64,000 nt of DNA from Flavobacteriales bacterium 34_180_T64 (lineage in GTDB: Bacteria > Bacteroidota > Bacteroidia > Flavobacteriales > Flavobacteriaceae): NCBI GenBank assembly GCA_002162765.1, contig MAAR01000017.1:186001-250000 (forward strand). Direction: 5' to 3'. Made by a program: the position numbers and the translations under genes. How positions within the stretch are numbered: position 1 is the first letter of the stretch; the number at the start of each line of letters is the position of its first letter. Shown here in pieces: positions 8,289-18,100 of this stretch. The notes beneath the pieces were generated by a model that did no database searches, was not told the DNA's origin, and saw nothing but the letters and a program-made list of their open reading frames with translations.

Positions 8289-9026
8289 TTAAAATATGTT
8301 TAATAGCATTAATACCGCCATTATAATCATAATGGTATTCTCTATAAAAGTTGCTTCTGTCATAGGTAATTTTAAGGCAGTCCCTAAACAAGCGCACTGT
8401 ATTGATTTTTTATCTAAGAGTGTCTTAGTCACTCCTACAGTTGTTATTCCTAATACAACAAGTGTAACTATTAAAGCTATGTTCACTTCAAATCGGATTA
8501 AGAACATTAACCCTAAAGCTGTTTCAATAAAAGGATAAATCCATCCATATAAGGGAATACGCTTTGCAAATGGATCGTACATTTTGAATGATTCAGGAAA
8601 CCCTTTTAAGTCTAACATTTTGAAGAAACTAAACACAATATAGAATAAGCCCATAAAGTCAAGCATAAATTCGCTCCAAGACCAATCATTATAATGAAGC
8701 AATATACTTGCTGTAGTGATATAAAAGATGATAAGCAATAATGGTTTTAATTGTTGCAGTTTGGTTTTACCATCAGCTACTGACATAGTTGGCGAGTTAG
8801 TAGATCGGAACACATTATTATCGTGCTTTTCGGATATAGCATATTTTTCAGGCAAAGCCTTTTGTAACATATTAATTGCAATATGCTTATTCATTGTAAG
8901 CTCTGCTTCTCCTTTCTCAAGATTAATCGAAACTTTGGTGATGTCTTCTAATTCGTTAAAGTATTTTTCTACAGAAGCTTTGCAATTGTTGCAAGTCATC
9001 CCTTCTATTTTATATGTGTGTTTCAT
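8289..9026 (-). CDS. HMA domain fused to MauE/DoxX-like membrane domain
   Basis: A 245-residue fusion. Residues 1-65 are an HMA domain with the metal site GMTCNNCKASVEKYF (CxxC at about 12-15). Residues ~95-245 hold four predicted membrane helices of the MauE/DoxX type, with the CACLGTALKLPM segment near the end typical of MauE-like proteins in metal operons. It begins exactly at the last base of the TolC-type gene stop, overlapping it by one base, and is followed by cusB after one base. A likely role is metal delivery or redox support at the inner membrane; exact function of this fusion is not established. Widespread in Bacteroidota copper loci from my knowledge of the family. Confidence 0.8.
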   Translation of the reverse strand: MKHTYKIEGMTCNNCKASVEKYFNELEDITKVSINLEKGEAELTMNKHIAINMLQKALPEKYAISEKHDNNVFRSTNSPTMSVADGKTKLQQLKPLLLIIFYITTASILLHYNDWSWSEFMLDFMGLFYIVFSFFKMLDLKGFPESFKMYDPFAKRIPLYGWIYPFIETALGLMFLIRFEVNIALIVTLVVLGITTVGVTKTLLDKKSIQCACLGTALKLPMTEATFIENTIMIIMAVLMLLNIF

Positions 9027-10246
9027 TACTGTTGCGTTAAATAATTAATAATTGTGGTTTGAATATAATAGCTTTTAACCGATTTGATTTGATTCATTTG
9101 ATACTTTAATTGCAACTCTTGAACATCTAACACATCATTAAAATCAATCGTTCCCGTTTCATAACTTCTGATTAAAATTTGCTCCGCATCTTTAGCCTGC
9201 TTTAAGTTTTTAGTTTGGGTATCATAACTTATTCTAGCAGAAATCCTATCGTTTATTGCTTTATCTAAAAGTGTTTCCAAAGTATTTAAGCGATCTTGCT
9301 TTTGGGCAGCAATCTCTTGTTGTTGCAATTCATTTTGCTTGGTTTGAGATTTGTATTTATTGTTGAATATTGGAATAGACACAGACAGCATTGGCATAAT
9401 AATGTCCTTTCCGTTATCATTAAAATTCATTTCTGGGCGTTTGTTTACATTAATATAATCCAACCCAAAACCAATCATGGGACTGCTTTCTTTCTGATTC
9501 AATAATTCCGACTGTTCTATGGAATGGTAGAGTTTATCATATTTCAGCAGTTCAGGATGTAATGCTAAATTTTCAGAATTGATTTCAAAATCTTCAGAAG
9601 GCATATTTAATTCATGAATAACATCAACTACAATGTCTTTATCACGATTTAAGTATTTATTGAATGCTGTTTGTTCTGCCAAATACTGCTGAATTAAAAC
9701 TTGGTTTAGTTGTTCTAATTCGTTTTGACGCATTTGTAATCGCAATACGTCTACTGCTGATGCTTTTCCAACTTCAACTGAAGTTAATGCCAATGTTTCA
9801 TAGGTTTTAAGTAATTTGATATTTTCAGTTAACACCTCTTGCTTTGCGGTATTAGCATATAGCTTATAATAGGACTGTGACACTGATGCCATTAATTTTC
9901 TTTTGGCAATGATGATATCTTCATATTTAGCATCTGCTAATGAACTTACATAGTGCTCTCTTGCTGTGATATTACCAAACCAAGGCAACATTTGTTTAGC
10001 CGATACTTTAAAGCGTTGCGCTCCTGTACGTGTTTCTGGTTCGCGTATAAAGTAACCAACACCAAATTCAGTATTCGGAATTGTATTAACTTCATTTACC
10101 TTTTCAGAAGCAATACGATATTGCAATTCAAATTTTTGAATTTCTGGACTGTTTGTTAGTGCTTCTTCAATAATCGTTTCTAATTGTTGTGCATTAGAAA
10201 AAGTAACGGACAGTAAACCAATTATAATTAAAACTATTCTTTTCAT
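9026..10246 (-). CDS. TolC-family outer membrane efflux channel (CusC type)
   Basis: A 406-residue protein with signal peptide MKRIVLIIIGLLSVTFSNAQ. Two long alpha-helical repeats rich in Gln/Glu/Leu (about residues 115-210 and 280-400, e.g. VGKASAVDVLRLQMRQNELEQ and TGTIDFNDVLDVQELQLKY) are the periplasmic tunnel hairpins of TolC-type proteins. It overlaps the end of cusA by four bases, so translation is probably coupled. It completes the tripartite pump with cusA and cusB. Length is at the short end for CusC-like channels, as is common in flavobacteria. Confidence 0.9.
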   Translation of the reverse strand: MKRIVLIIIGLLSVTFSNAQQLETIIEEALTNSPEIQKFELQYRIASEKVNEVNTIPNTEFGVGYFIREPETRTGAQRFKVSAKQMLPWFGNITAREHYVSSLADAKYEDIIIAKRKLMASVSQSYYKLYANTAKQEVLTENIKLLKTYETLALTSVEVGKASAVDVLRLQMRQNELEQLNQVLIQQYLAEQTAFNKYLNRDKDIVVDVIHELNMPSEDFEINSENLALHPELLKYDKLYHSIEQSELLNQKESSPMIGFGLDYINVNKRPEMNFNDNGKDIIMPMLSVSIPIFNNKYKSQTKQNELQQQEIAAQKQDRLNTLETLLDKAINDRISARISYDTQTKNLKQAKDAEQILIRSYETGTIDFNDVLDVQELQLKYQMNQIKSVKSYYIQTTIINYLTQQ

Positions 10247-13200
10247 TTTGCTGTTCTTTTAAGTTGAATTTCTTGCTTCCAGCTGTATAATACTGGCACG
10301 ACAAACAATGTTACTAATGCGATTAACATGCCACCAAAACTTGGAATTGCCATCGGAATCATAATATCACTTCCACGTCCAGTAGAGGTTAATACAGGCA
10401 ATAATGCCAATATAGTGGTTGCCGTGGTCATTAAACACGGTCTTATACGTTTTTCTCCTGCTTCTACTATTGACGCTCTTATTTCGGTTTTGTTTTCTGG
10501 TGTGTTTCTGTCGAAAGTTTGCGTTAAATAAGTTGCCATTACTACACCATCATCTGTTGCAATTCCAAAAAGCGCAATAAATCCTACCCAAACCGCTACA
10601 CTTAAATTAATTGGATGCATTTGGAATAAGTCTCGTAAGTTTTCTCCAAAGAAATTGAAATTTAAAAACCACGCTTGACCATATAACCATATCATTAAGA
10701 AACCACCTGCGAATGCTACTGCTATACCTGTAAACACCATTAAAGACGTAGCAACCGAACGGAATTGGAAATACAATATCAAAAAGATAATTAACAAGGC
10801 CAAAGGCACAACAACCGCTAATGTTTTCTCTGCTCGTAACTGGTTTTCATAGGTTCCTGTGAATTTGTAGTTAATCCCTTTTGGCACAATTAATTCTCCA
10901 GAATCTATTTTCTGTTGAATTAAAGCTTGTGCATTTTCAACGACGTTGACCTCAGCAAAACCATCTAATTTATCAAACAATACATAACCAACTAAAAACG
11001 TATCTTCACTTTTAATGACTTGCGGACCTTGTTCATAACGAATGCTTGCCAATTCACTTAAAGGTATAGGACTCTCTTTCTCAACTGGGATATATATTTG
11101 CTTTAAATCCGTTGGATTTGCTCGAAGTTCTCTTGGATAACGTATCCGAACACCATAGCGTTCTCTACCCTCAACCGTTTGGGTCAATACTATTCCACCA
11201 ACAGCAACTTTTAATACATCTTGTACATCTTGTACTGAAATACCATAGCGTGCAATTTTCTCTCTATCAATATCTATAAGCAAATACGGTTTACCTACAA
11301 TACGGTCGGCAAAAACAGCTTCTATTTTGACACCTTTAGCTTGTTTTAGAATACCTTCTAATTGTACACCGAAGGCTTCAATTTGCTTTAAATTTTGTCC
11401 CTTAACTTTAATTCCCATTGGTGCTCGCATTCCTGTTTGCAACATGACCAATCGCGTTTCAATAGGTTGTAATTTTGGTGCAGAGGTAACACCTGGCAAT
11501 TTTGTCACTCTTACAATTTCATTCCAAATATCATCAGGTGATTTAATTTCTGGTCTCCAATTTCGGTAAAACTCACCATCATCGTCTGAAATGAGTAGTT
11601 GTCTTGTCACATTGAGCGCAGTCGAAATGTCTGCCGCTTTGTTCTCGACTGCGCTCGAACTGACAGCTGTATTTACATTTTGAATTAAACGACCATCTTT
11701 TAATTCAAAAAGGCCATCTTCATTTACTTTATAACGTTGACGTTCACCATCTTCATTCAGCATATATTCAGGTTTATACTGAATAATATTCTCGTACATA
11801 GATAATGGTGCAGGATCTAAAGCCGATTCGGTGCGACCTGCTTTACCAACAACCGTTTTAATTTCTGGAATACTGGCTACGGCCATATCTAATTGTTGTA
11901 ATACACGTTTATTCTCTTCTACACCAGAATGCGGCATTGACGTTGGCATTAACAGGAATGAACCTTCATTTAAGGATGGCATAAACTCTTTCCCTGTATT
12001 TTTCATAATGAAAAACCCTCCAATAACAATTAGAGTTGGTAGGGATAAAAATAGTAGCTTGTTTTCTAAACACCACTTTAAAATACGTGTATAGTATGTT
12101 CTAAATAATGTAAAAACACCTAATAATCCAAAACAAATAATACTCACAAAAATGAGATTCCAAAAGATGCTTTTATCTACTCCTAAAGGTCTCCAATATT
12201 CAGCCAATAGAAATATAATTACCAAGGCTGAAATTATAATATTGATAAGGTTCGATTGCTTTTTAGTTACTTTTTCTTGAAGTTTTAAAAGTCCTGCAAC
12301 CCCAAAAACAATCAATGATATGCCTAACCAATAACCATATAAAATAGCCGCTACACCTAGTAGAATTAAAACGGTTTTTAAAATATAGTTAAAACTCTTT
12401 TTGATGTTTTTTCTTCTGAATAAAAATGCTGCAAATGGTGGAATTAAAAACAACGCAACAATTAGTGATGCCGTTAATGCAAAGGTTTTTGTAAAGGCCA
12501 ATGGTCTAAATAATTTCCCTTCTGCACCAATCATAGTGAAGACTGGAATGAAACTAATTATCGTTGTCATTACTGCGGTTACAATTGCACCCGACACTTC
12601 TGTTGTGGCATTATAAACAATTTCGTTAATTGATTTTTTGTCATTCTGAACGGAGTGAAGAATCTCTTGAGAAGATTCCTCGTCGTCCGTTCCTAGCTCT
12701 ATCGGAATGACATTTTCATTTTCATCCAGATGCCTAATAATGTTTTCTGAAAGTATGACGCCTACATCCACCATGGTACCAATTGCAATTGCAATACCAG
12801 AAAGTGCCACAATATTGGCATCTACACCAAACAATTTCATAGCAATAAACACCATTAAAACTGCAACAGGTAATAATCCAGAAATTAATACCGAAGCGCG
12901 AAGATTAAATACCATAATGATAATAACCAAAATGGTTATTAGAATCTCTAATGTTAATGCTTCATTGAGAGTGCCTAATGTTTCTTGAATTAGTTCTGTT
13001 CTGTCATAAAAAGGAACAATTGTGACTTGAGAAGTTCTTCCATCAGCTAATACTTTTGAAGGCAATCCTGCGCTTAATTCGTTAATTTTTTCTTTAACGT
13101 TGTTAATGACTTCCATTGGATTGGCACCATATCTCGCTACTACAACAGCGCCTACAACTTCGGCCCCTTCTTTGTCTAATATACCTCTACGAGTTGCAGG

Positions 13201-14055
13201 ACCTAATGTTACTATCCCTATATCTTTAATTTTGATTGACGTATAATCTTCGGAAGTGACTACAGCATTTTCTATATCTGAAATAGATTTCACATAGCCC
13301 AAGCCACGTACTAAATATTCTACCTGATTAATTTCTAATGTTTGCGCTCCAATATCTTTATTACTCGCTTTTACTGCTTTTACTACCTGATCCAATCCAA
13401 TATTATATTGACGCATCAATTCTGGATTCACATCAACTTGATATTCTTGAACAAACCCACCAATGGATGCTACTTCAGATACGCCACTTGCAGATGATAA
13501 GGCATATTTCACATAGTAATCCTGTATGCTTCGTAATTCGTTTAAATCCCAACCACCAGTTACGTTTCCGTTTTCATCACGTCCTTCAAGCGTATACCAA
13601 TATATTTGTCCTAAACCAGTTGCATCTGGACCCAAAGCTGGATTAACATCAGTGGGAAGTAAATCATTTGGTAATGAATTTAGCTTTTCGAGGATACGAC
13701 TTCGACTCCAATAAAACTCAATATCTTCTTCAAAAATGATATAGATACTTGAAAAGCCAAACATAGATGAACTACGAATGGTTTTCACTCCCGGAATGCC
13801 GAGTAAGGAGGTCGTTAAAGGATAAGTGATTTGATCTTCTATATCTTGTGGTGAACGCCCCTCCCATTTGGTAAATACGATTTGTTGGTTTTCACCAATA
13901 TCAGGAATGGCATCTACAGCTACAGGATTGCTGGGTAAAAATCCTGTATCCCAATTGAATGGTGCATTAATAGTTCCCCATCCAATAAAAAGGACGAGTA
14001 GCAAAACTGCTACGAGTTTATTTTCTATTAAAAATTTGATGCTTTTATTTAGCAT
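10243..14055 (-). CDS. cusA: Heavy-metal RND efflux pump, CusA/CzcA family
   Basis: A 1270-residue inner-membrane proton-driven pump. The family layout is complete: first helix, porter domain (IPDIGENQQIVFTKWEGRSP), transmembrane block with GIAIAIGTMVDVGVILSENIIRHL (about 425-448), second porter half, and a second transmembrane block with GIATDDGVVMATYL. It is longer than E. coli CusA (1047 residues). Extra length comes from inserted tracts after IIRHLDENEN and around VSSSAVENKAADISTALN, both encoded by palindromic DNA repeats (12640-12711 and 11605-11665), and from an additional loop and helices after the first membrane block. The reading frame stays open through both. Specificity for copper/silver over zinc/cobalt is inferred from the HMA neighbours. 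Confidence 0.92.
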   Translation of the reverse strand: MLNKSIKFLIENKLVAVLLLVLFIGWGTINAPFNWDTGFLPSNPVAVDAIPDIGENQQIVFTKWEGRSPQDIEDQITYPLTTSLLGIPGVKTIRSSSMFGFSSIYIIFEEDIEFYWSRSRILEKLNSLPNDLLPTDVNPALGPDATGLGQIYWYTLEGRDENGNVTGGWDLNELRSIQDYYVKYALSSASGVSEVASIGGFVQEYQVDVNPELMRQYNIGLDQVVKAVKASNKDIGAQTLEINQVEYLVRGLGYVKSISDIENAVVTSEDYTSIKIKDIGIVTLGPATRRGILDKEGAEVVGAVVVARYGANPMEVINNVKEKINELSAGLPSKVLADGRTSQVTIVPFYDRTELIQETLGTLNEALTLEILITILVIIIMVFNLRASVLISGLLPVAVLMVFIAMKLFGVDANIVALSGIAIAIGTMVDVGVILSENIIRHLDENENVIPIELGTDDEESSQEILHSVQNDKKSINEIVYNATTEVSGAIVTAVMTTIISFIPVFTMIGAEGKLFRPLAFTKTFALTASLIVALFLIPPFAAFLFRRKNIKKSFNYILKTVLILLGVAAILYGYWLGISLIVFGVAGLLKLQEKVTKKQSNLINIIISALVIIFLLAEYWRPLGVDKSIFWNLIFVSIICFGLLGVFTLFRTYYTRILKWCLENKLLFLSLPTLIVIGGFFIMKNTGKEFMPSLNEGSFLLMPTSMPHSGVEENKRVLQQLDMAVASIPEIKTVVGKAGRTESALDPAPLSMYENIIQYKPEYMLNEDGERQRYKVNEDGLFELKDGRLIQNVNTAVSSSAVENKAADISTALNVTRQLLISDDDGEFYRNWRPEIKSPDDIWNEIVRVTKLPGVTSAPKLQPIETRLVMLQTGMRAPMGIKVKGQNLKQIEAFGVQLEGILKQAKGVKIEAVFADRIVGKPYLLIDIDREKIARYGISVQDVQDVLKVAVGGIVLTQTVEGRERYGVRIRYPRELRANPTDLKQIYIPVEKESPIPLSELASIRYEQGPQVIKSEDTFLVGYVLFDKLDGFAEVNVVENAQALIQQKIDSGELIVPKGINYKFTGTYENQLRAEKTLAVVVPLALLIIFLILYFQFRSVATSLMVFTGIAVAFAGGFLMIWLYGQAWFLNFNFFGENLRDLFQMHPINLSVAVWVGFIALFGIATDDGVVMATYLTQTFDRNTPENKTEIRASIVEAGEKRIRPCLMTTATTILALLPVLTSTGRGSDIMIPMAIPSFGGMLIALVTLFVVPVLYSWKQEIQLKRTAK
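11605..11665. repeat. Palindromic repeat inside cusA (type 1)
   Basis: A 61-base imperfect inverted repeat with ends tgtca and tgaca. The arms gagcgcagtcga (11614-11625) and tcgactgcgctc (11645-11656) are perfect complements. The sequence resembles the palindromic repeats often found between genes in flavobacteria (recalled, not searched). Here it lies in frame inside cusA and encodes roughly SSSAVENKAADISTALNV. Confidence 0.8.
12640..12711. repeat. Palindromic repeat inside cusA (type 2)
   Basis: A 72-base imperfect inverted repeat starting gtcattctgaacggagtg and ending cggaatgac. The centre gaatctcttgagaagattc forms its own hairpin. It lies in frame in cusA and encodes about VIPIELGTDDEESSQEILHS plus VQND, a tract absent from ordinary CusA proteins between the fourth transmembrane segment and the following conserved EVSGAIVTAVMTT helix. 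Confidence 0.8.
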
Positions 14056-14164
14056 TAGCTTTAATTATTAAACAGTTAAACATTGGTGTTAGAATAACAC
14101 TGAATACAACAAATTATCCATATAACATACAGTCATAGGATAACACAGTTTATTGTTTAATAAA

Positions 14165-14578
14165 TCAAATTAAATAGGTCTCGTCAATCTTGTAGATTTG
14201 CCTAATGACGAGTGGTGGTTTGTATGCTTCGTAAAAAGATACATTTTCATTTAAACCTTCATAAAGGTTAATATAAGTATATATGAATGACGCTATGAAT
14301 ACCTCTTGTTCAAAAGAAATTTTATCAACTGAGAATTGCAATTCGTCTTGACCTTCCAAAACTAATTGTTCATCACTACAACAATTCTTTTTAGCAATAG
14401 AACAACCTTCGCTTAAAGGATTTTCCATTTCCATTCCACAGGTTTCTACTTTCTGGAAAACAGCTGTATCCATTAACGTATCTCCACAATAGTGCATATC
14501 AATAGTAAATGACATAGTAGAAAATAACACTACAACAGCTATTGAAAAAGACATTATTCTATGGAATACTTGTTTCAT
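14165..14578 (-). CDS. HYC_CC_PP-family protein, probable metal binding
   Basis: A 137-residue protein with an N-terminal signal or anchor (SFSIAVVVLFSTMSF). Three motifs define the family: HYCGD (about residues 29-33), CSIAKKNCCSDE (about 58-69) and YKPPLV near the C-terminus, hence HYC-CC-PP. Such small periplasmic proteins accompany CusABC-type operons in Bacteroidota. Their Cys/His content suggests metal binding, but the function is not established. It lies 109 bases upstream of cusA and is likely the first gene of the operon, with a TAnnTTTG box just ahead of its start. Confidence 0.8.
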   Translation of the reverse strand: MKQVFHRIMSFSIAVVVLFSTMSFTIDMHYCGDTLMDTAVFQKVETCGMEMENPLSEGCSIAKKNCCSDEQLVLEGQDELQFSVDKISFEQEVFIASFIYTYINLYEGLNENVSFYEAYKPPLVIRQIYKIDETYLI

Positions 14579-14586
14579 ATTGAAAA

Positions 14587-14594
14587 CAAAGTTA
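14587..14594 (-). promoter_or_regulatory. TAnnTTTG -7 box ahead of the metal operon
   Basis: The minus strand reads TAACTTTG here, ending 8 bases before the HYC_CC_PP start. It matches the Bacteroidota -7 consensus TAnnTTTG. No convincing -33 TTTG was seen, so the start site would give a very short leader. Inference from motif only. Confidence 0.45.
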
Positions 14595-14667
14595 CAAAAT
14601 TTTGAAATAGAAATATTTAATTAACAAGAGTTTAAGTAATAATGGTGCTTCCAATGGTTTGGTATAT

Positions 14668-14690
14668 CTACTTCCCGATACAAAAAGTAG
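14668..14690 (-). other. Isolated att-like core with inverted arms
   Basis: Reads ctacttcccgatacaaaa at 14668-14685; on the minus strand this spells the codons Phe-Cys-Ile-Gly-Lys-stop, the exact end of MnmE, but with no further mnmE similarity upstream. CTACTT (14668-14673) and AAGTAG (14685-14690) form a perfect 6-base inverted repeat around an 11-base centre, the usual architecture of a tyrosine-recombinase core site. Confidence 0.7.
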
Positions 14691-14720
14691 CTTAGTTGTA
14701 TACATCAGCTTTTTGATAAA

Positions 14721-14742
14721 AAAGGTACAAATACGGTACATT
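14721..14742. repeat. GGTACAAA arm-type motif, left end of island A
   Basis: GGTACAAA at 14724-14731 and GGTACATT at 14735-14742, spaced 11 bases start to start (one helical turn), 36 bases inside the core. The same pair occurs at the other end of the island. A likely integrase or accessory factor binding site; no function proven. Confidence 0.6.
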
Positions 14743-15195
14743 AGGTATCAAAAACAGTCAAACTAGAATAATATATCTCCTTAAATTACCAATTATGGCC
14801 TAAAAAAGTTAGAATTCGTTTCTAAAAAAAGAACAGCTCAAGCAGTTACATATTATGCGAGGCAAAGATGAGTTAGACGTCAACAAAAAGTGAACTTTTA
14901 AAGGGTTAAATCTAAGAAATAGATTAATCCGGAATTTTTATATAAAATTTTTTTTTCTAATAAAGTGTTATCGATTAGTGTGAACGTATATAAGGTTTTA
15001 GCATCAATTATAAGGTCAATTATTTTTTCTGGAATATTTTCACTTATCTATTATGAATTAATAGTGTCTTCATAATTTAAATAATAAAGATGCAATTGTA
15101 ATATTTTGGTTTTTGACTATATGCTATTTGCCAATTACAACATGATTTTGATAATTGAATTTCACTTTTGTTAAATAGGGCTATAATTGAACAGA

Positions 15196-18100
15196 TTATC
15201 TTTTCAGTGTAAAATGGGCTTTAAATTCTTTTCTTTTACCATTATTAGGCTCATTATATTCAACCACAAACCAGTAATCACTGGTTGGCATTAGCGCTCC
15301 ATTATAAGTTCCGTTCCATCCTTGACTTGTTGGACTCAGTTGCTTTAATAGTTTGCCATATCTGTCAAATATATAAATTTTTGCGCTTGGTTGATTCCCT
15401 ATTCCTATTATGTTCCATGTATCATGATATCCATCTCCATTTGGTGTTAAAAACTCTGGGTAATCCATAACGATTACACTCACACTTGCATATCCACAAC
15501 CTATAGTATCTCTTGCTGTAATCACATGTTCCCCTGCACTAACACCTGTAAAGGTTCCACTCTCTTGCCACATACCATCATCTAAACTATACTCATAAAC
15601 TCCCAGTCCAGTCGCCTGTGCTACTATAACGTTGTTTTCTTCAAAAGCTTGTGTGGTCACATCTGCCTCTATACTCGGGGGGGCACTTTCTATAACTTCA
15701 GTAATGGCCGTATTTGGACATCCTGTGATATTATCAATTGCGGTTACACTATAGGTCCCGCCCTGTAATGGAGTTAAACTAGGTCCTGTCTCACCTGCCA
15801 ATATAACGCCTCCCAGTGTCCACTCAAAACTATAATCTAGTGGTGATAAGCCGGTGTCCAATAATGGTACCGCTAACACCTCTGTGCCATTAGTATCTAC
15901 ACATAAAATATAACTCTCTTCCAATACAAACTCCGGTAATGGATTAACCTGAAGGGTTAATTCCGATACCGCGTAACATATCGAGGTGTCCATCCCCCCT
16001 CCATCTGGTGTGTCATTGTCTACACGTACATAAATCACCTGTGGATTGGCTACATTACCATTCACTGATGTGTTTTCATATAAAAAGGGTAATGGATTTA
16101 CGCCTAAATCAGCATCCATCGCTGTCTCATAGTAACTCACTATATAATTGGCAGGATCCTGTCCGTCCAATATCTGTGCCTGTACACTTAATGGATCTAA
16201 ATCTAATACAGTACTCACTGGTGTTAAATCAAACTGGGTCGTATCATTGGTAGGATCTCCATCAGTCTCCATATTATCATCACAGAGTTCATACAGAATA
16301 GGATCCATATCACTATTGGCCTCTGCCGCTTCATGAAGCTCTATATTAAAACTCTGGGTGCTTATAGAGCAGCCCGTTATCGTATTGGTAATAGCAACAA
16401 ATATCTGCTGTGGATTGGTAAGATTCGTATATGGACTCACTAGTGCATTCTGTAAATTATCTGCATCCCCTTGTGTCGCATGATAAGTCACTGCAAATAC
16501 TAACGCGTCCTGACCATTTAATACTTCCGTATCCTTGCCGCCTAAATCAAAATCATAGAACCCATCATTATTAAGCTCACATTCTATAAGATCCGTAACT
16601 GCCACTACATCTGGTAATGGATGAACGATAATATCAAAACTAACTATCGTATAACAGCCTGTTATATCATTGGTCACTCTCACATAAATCATTTGTGGAG
16701 TACTCGTATTGGTATACATCGTAGGGTCAACTATCGCATTTAACCCTAAGTCTGCATCCTCCTGGGTCTCATGGTAACTCGCCGTTACTCCTGATTCTCC
16801 ATTGATGATATAAAGTTCATTGGCTGTAAGGTCAAACACTTCCTCTGCATCTCCAGGATTAATATCATCACAAAGTTCTAAATCATCCGGATCCGTACTC
16901 GGTGTCGGATTTGGTAATACCCGAATGGTCAATGTCGTGTAATCTGTACATCCCGTATCGGTATCAGTAACCACTACATACAACGTCTGTGGATTCGGTG
17001 CTGCTCCATTTACCGAGGTATTGGTATAGGCATCTGCAGGGTCTATTGCATTTAATCCTGATTGCGCATCTGCATCCGTCTCATAATAACTCACTGACCA
17101 ACTCGCCTGGCCGCCAGTAATCTCATTGTCCTTTAGCGTTAAATCAAACTCAGTCAGCTCATCTGCTACTTCATCATCACAAATCTCCAATGGCGTCGGT
17201 TGTACCGCCGTTGGTGGTAACTCCACTCGGATGTCAAAAAAGCCTGTAGTAACACAACCGTTTATTGCGCTCACTAAGCGTACATAAATGGTCTGAGGAT
17301 TTGATAAATTTGTGTAATTACCAGTGTTGGCTATTGGATTAGCCCCTGAATCTGCATCCACTTGCGTCAAGTGATAGGTCAATAGAAAATCTACTGTTGA
17401 CTGAGACCCATAAATAATCGGATTCATTACTGTTACAAAATCAAACTGAGCCACACCATCTGTATTGGTGTCACATATCACATAGTCATCTATGGTTACT
17501 GGAACCACTGGTGATGGTAATACATTTAATACATACCCCACTACTGTATAACAACCCGTGAGCACATTCTGGGCGCGTGCATAAATCGTCTGGGTATCTG
17601 GAACTATATTATTATATGGACTCACAAGCGCGTTCTGTGCATTGTCTGCATCGGCCTGGGTCTCATGATAAGTCACTACTATATCCAATTCTCCATTAAT
17701 AATCTCTAAGGTTCTTGTCTCTAAATCAAAACTTGCAAAACCATCATTATCCTCATCACACTCCTCCAAGGGTGTTGGAACGGCTGGAGAAGGGATTGGG
17801 TTTACGCGAAGGTCTAAGGTAATTGTACTCACGCATCCCGTGACATCGTTTGTCGCTCTGACATATATCGTCTGTGGATTTACCGTATTGGTATAAGGTG
17901 AAAATATCTGGTTAGTACCATTGTCTGCATCTAACTGTGTCTGGTAGTAACTCAAACTAATTCCCGTCTGTCCATTTAATATCTCATCTGATGAATCCTC
18001 TAAGGCAAAAGCCTCCATCTCATCTCCAGGATTATTGTAATCACATAACTCTAATGGCGTTGGCTGTACCAAAACTGGTAAGGCGTTCACGATAAGCTCC

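Larger units (their letters stand above)
3755..14685. mobile_element. Proposed genomic island B (metal-efflux cargo)
   Basis: The segment between the mnmE fragment (core at 3756-3773) and the second att-like core (14668-14685). The shared run ttcccgatacaaaa is identical at 3760-3773 and 14672-14685, in the same orientation. Cargo is an epimerase-like gene, a ProC-like gene and a metal efflux operon, a common mobile cargo. No integrase, relaxase or transposase is visible. A weak arm-like sequence gatacaaatcgtac lies at 3965-3978. The assignment rests on the direct repeats and on the known use of the mnmE 3' end by other islands; it is an inference. Confidence 0.5.
14579..15195. other. 617-base gene-free junction between the two islands
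   Basis: It holds the promoter of the metal operon at its left, the isolated att-like core (14668-14690) and the GGTACAAA arm motifs (14721-14742). A short relic frame on the plus strand (about 14815-14890, reading NSFLKKEQLKQL...) is not recognisable. Beyond that I see only AT-rich sequence downstream of the giant surface protein gene. Confidence 0.6.

Noticed and set aside
13338..13646. Plus-strand open frame of 102 codons opposite cusA.
   Set aside because: It lies wholly within the cusA coding region in antisense and shows no recognisable domain; other antisense frames over long genes behave alike.
14815..14890. Short plus-strand frame (NSFLKKEQLKQL...) as an integrase remnant.
   Set aside because: Too short, no Arg-His-Arg-Tyr motif, and no similarity I can name; left as unexplained relic sequence.
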